From an uncultured Rhodospirillales bacterium (GTDB lineage Bacteria; Pseudomonadota; Alphaproteobacteria; Rhodospirillales; Defluviicoccaceae), in contig CAKZLS010000297.1 in assembly GCA_937127205.1 (NCBI GenBank), positions 1-17,974 of the forward strand: a stretch of 17,974 nucleotides of DNA. The letters run 5' to 3'. Positions 15,210 through 17,974 of the stretch are shown piece after piece (the first letter of the stretch is position 1; each line of letters begins with the position of its first letter). The translations under genes were made by a program, and so were the position numbers. The notes under the pieces are model-generated. The model was given only the letters and a program-made list of their open reading frames with translations. It was not told the DNA's origin and ran no database searches.

Positions 15210-16157
15210 TTAGCTAGCTTCGGCGGGTTTTTCGGCCGCTTCCTCAGTGGATGCCGATGCCTCTTCAGTGGCTTCGGCCGCCGGCTCTGGCTCGGCCGCA
15301 GGGGTAGCATCAGCGGCGGGCTCGGCCGCGGGGGCAGCTTCAGCGGGCTCCGAAGCTTCCGCTGTCTCGGGAGATTCAGCGGTGTCCGTCGGTTCTGCGA
15401 CGGCGGCCTCCCCATCGACAATTTCCTGCTGGTCCTCCGCGGCGCCGAGATCGACACCCGCGGCCACCATTTCCTGCTGAATACCGCCAAGCACGCTGTC
15501 CGCGACGAGATCGCAGTACATTCCAATGGCTCGCAAGGCGTCGTCATTGCCAGGGATAGGAAAGTCGATTCCCGACGGATCACTGTTGGAATCGACCACG
15601 GCCACCACCGGAATCTTAAGCTTGTTCGCTTCGGCGACGGCAATGGATTCCTTGTTGGTATCGATCACGAAAAGAATATCGGGCAGCCCGCCCATTTCCT
15701 TGATGCCACCAAGAGCGCGTTCAAGCTTGTCGCGCTCGCGTGTGAGCCGGAGGGTCTCTTTCTTGGTGAGGCCAAGGTGCTCTTCTTCGAGCCGCTTTTC
15801 CAGTTCGCGAAGGCGTTTGATGGAGTTGGAGATGGTCCGCCAGTTGGTCATCATCCCGCCCAACCAGCGATGGTTGACGAAATACTGACCCGAACGCGCG
15901 GCGGACTCCGCCACTTTGCCGCTGGCTTGGCGCTTGGTGCCGACAAACAGCACCCGCCCGCCCGAGGCAACTACATTGCGCACCGCCGACAGCGCCTGAT
16001 GAAGCAAGGGCACGGTCTGCTGCAGATCGATGATGTGGGTCCCGTTGCGCACCCCAAACAGGTACGGTTCCATTCTTGGATTCCAACGCCTCGTGCTGTG
16101 CCCGAAATGGACGCCTGCTTCCAGCAATTGGCGCATGGTGAACGTAGGTAGGGTCAT
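15210..16157 (-). CDS. rpsB: 30S ribosomal protein S2 with acidic Ala/Glu/Pro-rich C-terminal tail
   Basis: 315 residues from ATG 16157 (MTLPTFTMRQLLEAGVHFGH), the start conserved in Alphaproteobacteria, with gagag just upstream. The frame remains open to an ATG at 16196 (13 more residues) that has no Shine-Dalgarno. The core S2 fold (to residue ~237) includes HSTRRWNPRMEPYLFGVRNG, VGTKRQA, VNHRWLGGMMTNWRT, LPDILFVIDTNKE and VAVVDSNSDPSGIDFPIPGNDDA. The last ~78 residues are low complexity (EPAEAAPAAEPAADATPAAE and similar), much longer than E. coli S2 (241 in total). Similar tails occur in related Alphaproteobacteria. S2 binds the 30S back side, contacting S1. Confidence 0.96.
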   Translation of the reverse strand: MTLPTFTMRQLLEAGVHFGHSTRRWNPRMEPYLFGVRNGTHIIDLQQTVPLLHQALSAVRNVVASGGRVLFVGTKRQASGKVAESAARSGQYFVNHRWLGGMMTNWRTISNSIKRLRELEKRLEEEHLGLTKKETLRLTRERDKLERALGGIKEMGGLPDILFVIDTNKESIAVAEANKLKIPVVAVVDSNSDPSGIDFPIPGNDDALRAIGMYCDLVADSVLGGIQQEMVAAGVDLGAAEDQQEIVDGEAAVAEPTDTAESPETAEASEPAEAAPAAEPAADATPAAEPEPAAEATEEASASTEEAAEKPAEAS

Positions 16158-16351
16158 GACTCTCTTTGCCTTTTCCGGTTGAGCCTCCGCGGACATAGTT
16201 CGGGGAACCCCCGAACACCGGAGCGGTTATGGGCGCTGCTGTAGCCTAAACCGATGATCCGCGTGTGAATTGAGCCGCTTGAATACCGCTCCCCCCCTCA
16301 AAAAGCAAGCCATAAGGCCGTGGCCGGCAGGTCTCGGATCCGACACGCGCC
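16158..16351 (-). other. dnaE-rpsB intergenic: weak terminator candidate and presumed rpsB promoter/leader
   Basis: 194 bp. On the minus strand after the dnaE stop there is a 10-bp palindrome tcggatccga (16334-16343). Small GC stems (gccg-gcca-cggc) and a T5 run (16304-16300) then follow. This could be a weak intrinsic terminator, but the T-run is separated from the stem. A C7 tract lies at 16291-16297 on the plus strand. The rpsB-tsf promoter should lie in the remainder; ttcaca at about 16270-16265 is the only -35-like hexamer I see, and no good -10 follows it. Ribosomal-protein leader structures cannot be judged by eye. Confidence 0.35.

Positions 16352-17974
<1,623 letters not shown>

Noticed and set aside
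16158..16196. Upstream ATG for rpsB
   Set aside because: It adds 13 non-conserved residues and lacks a Shine-Dalgarno; the MTLPTFTMRQLLEAG start is the conserved one.

Overview
The window looks like a moderately GC-rich (around 60% by eye) alphaproteobacterial chromosome, most like the Rhodospirillales and relatives. The evidence is the gene order on the minus strand, read right to left: dnaE - rpsB - tsf - pyrH - frr - uppS - cdsA - dxr - rseP - bamA - skp - fabZ - lpxI. Short or overlapping junctions and the use of LpxI rather than LpxH fit this placement. The genus cannot be read from the window.

Layout, left to right. Positions 2-421 hold the 3' end of a secreted RTX (calcium-binding nonapeptide) protein on the plus strand, followed by a strong GC-rich hairpin. 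Convergent to it, 551-2101 (minus) encodes a TIR - coiled-coil - TPR protein, a putative NAD-consuming signalling or defence protein. A 450-bp divergent intergenic region (2102-2554) carries a broken poly-C tract and an AT-rich dyad. It leads into a 795-residue thiamine-diphosphate enzyme (2555-4942, plus) of the homodimeric pyruvate dehydrogenase E1/transketolase type, with no E2 or E3 partner in view. From 4954 to the right edge everything is minus strand: the translation/envelope cluster ending in fabZ and a truncated lpxI.

How the genes work together: rpsB, tsf, pyrH and frr serve translation and UMP synthesis. uppS, cdsA and dxr supply the undecaprenyl carrier, CDP-diacylglycerol and isoprenoid precursors. 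rseP, bamA and skp serve envelope stress signalling and outer-membrane protein assembly. fabZ belongs to fatty-acid synthesis. dnaE (C-terminal part only) is the replicative polymerase.

The most notable observation is what is missing. In the usual alphaproteobacterial arrangement the block continues skp - lpxD - fabZ - lpxA - lpxI - lpxB. Here lpxD is absent (226 bp without a gene between skp and fabZ). lpxA is absent too, since the fabZ stop overlaps the lpxI start in a GTGA. The lpxI reading frame stops after its N-terminal domain (140 residues, without the catalytic domain), and lpxB is replaced by the convergent E1/transketolase gene 11 bp away. Either the lipid A genes were relocated or this lineage has degraded the lipid A pathway while keeping BamA, Skp and FabZ. 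No tRNA, rRNA, CRISPR array or insertion sequence was recognised.
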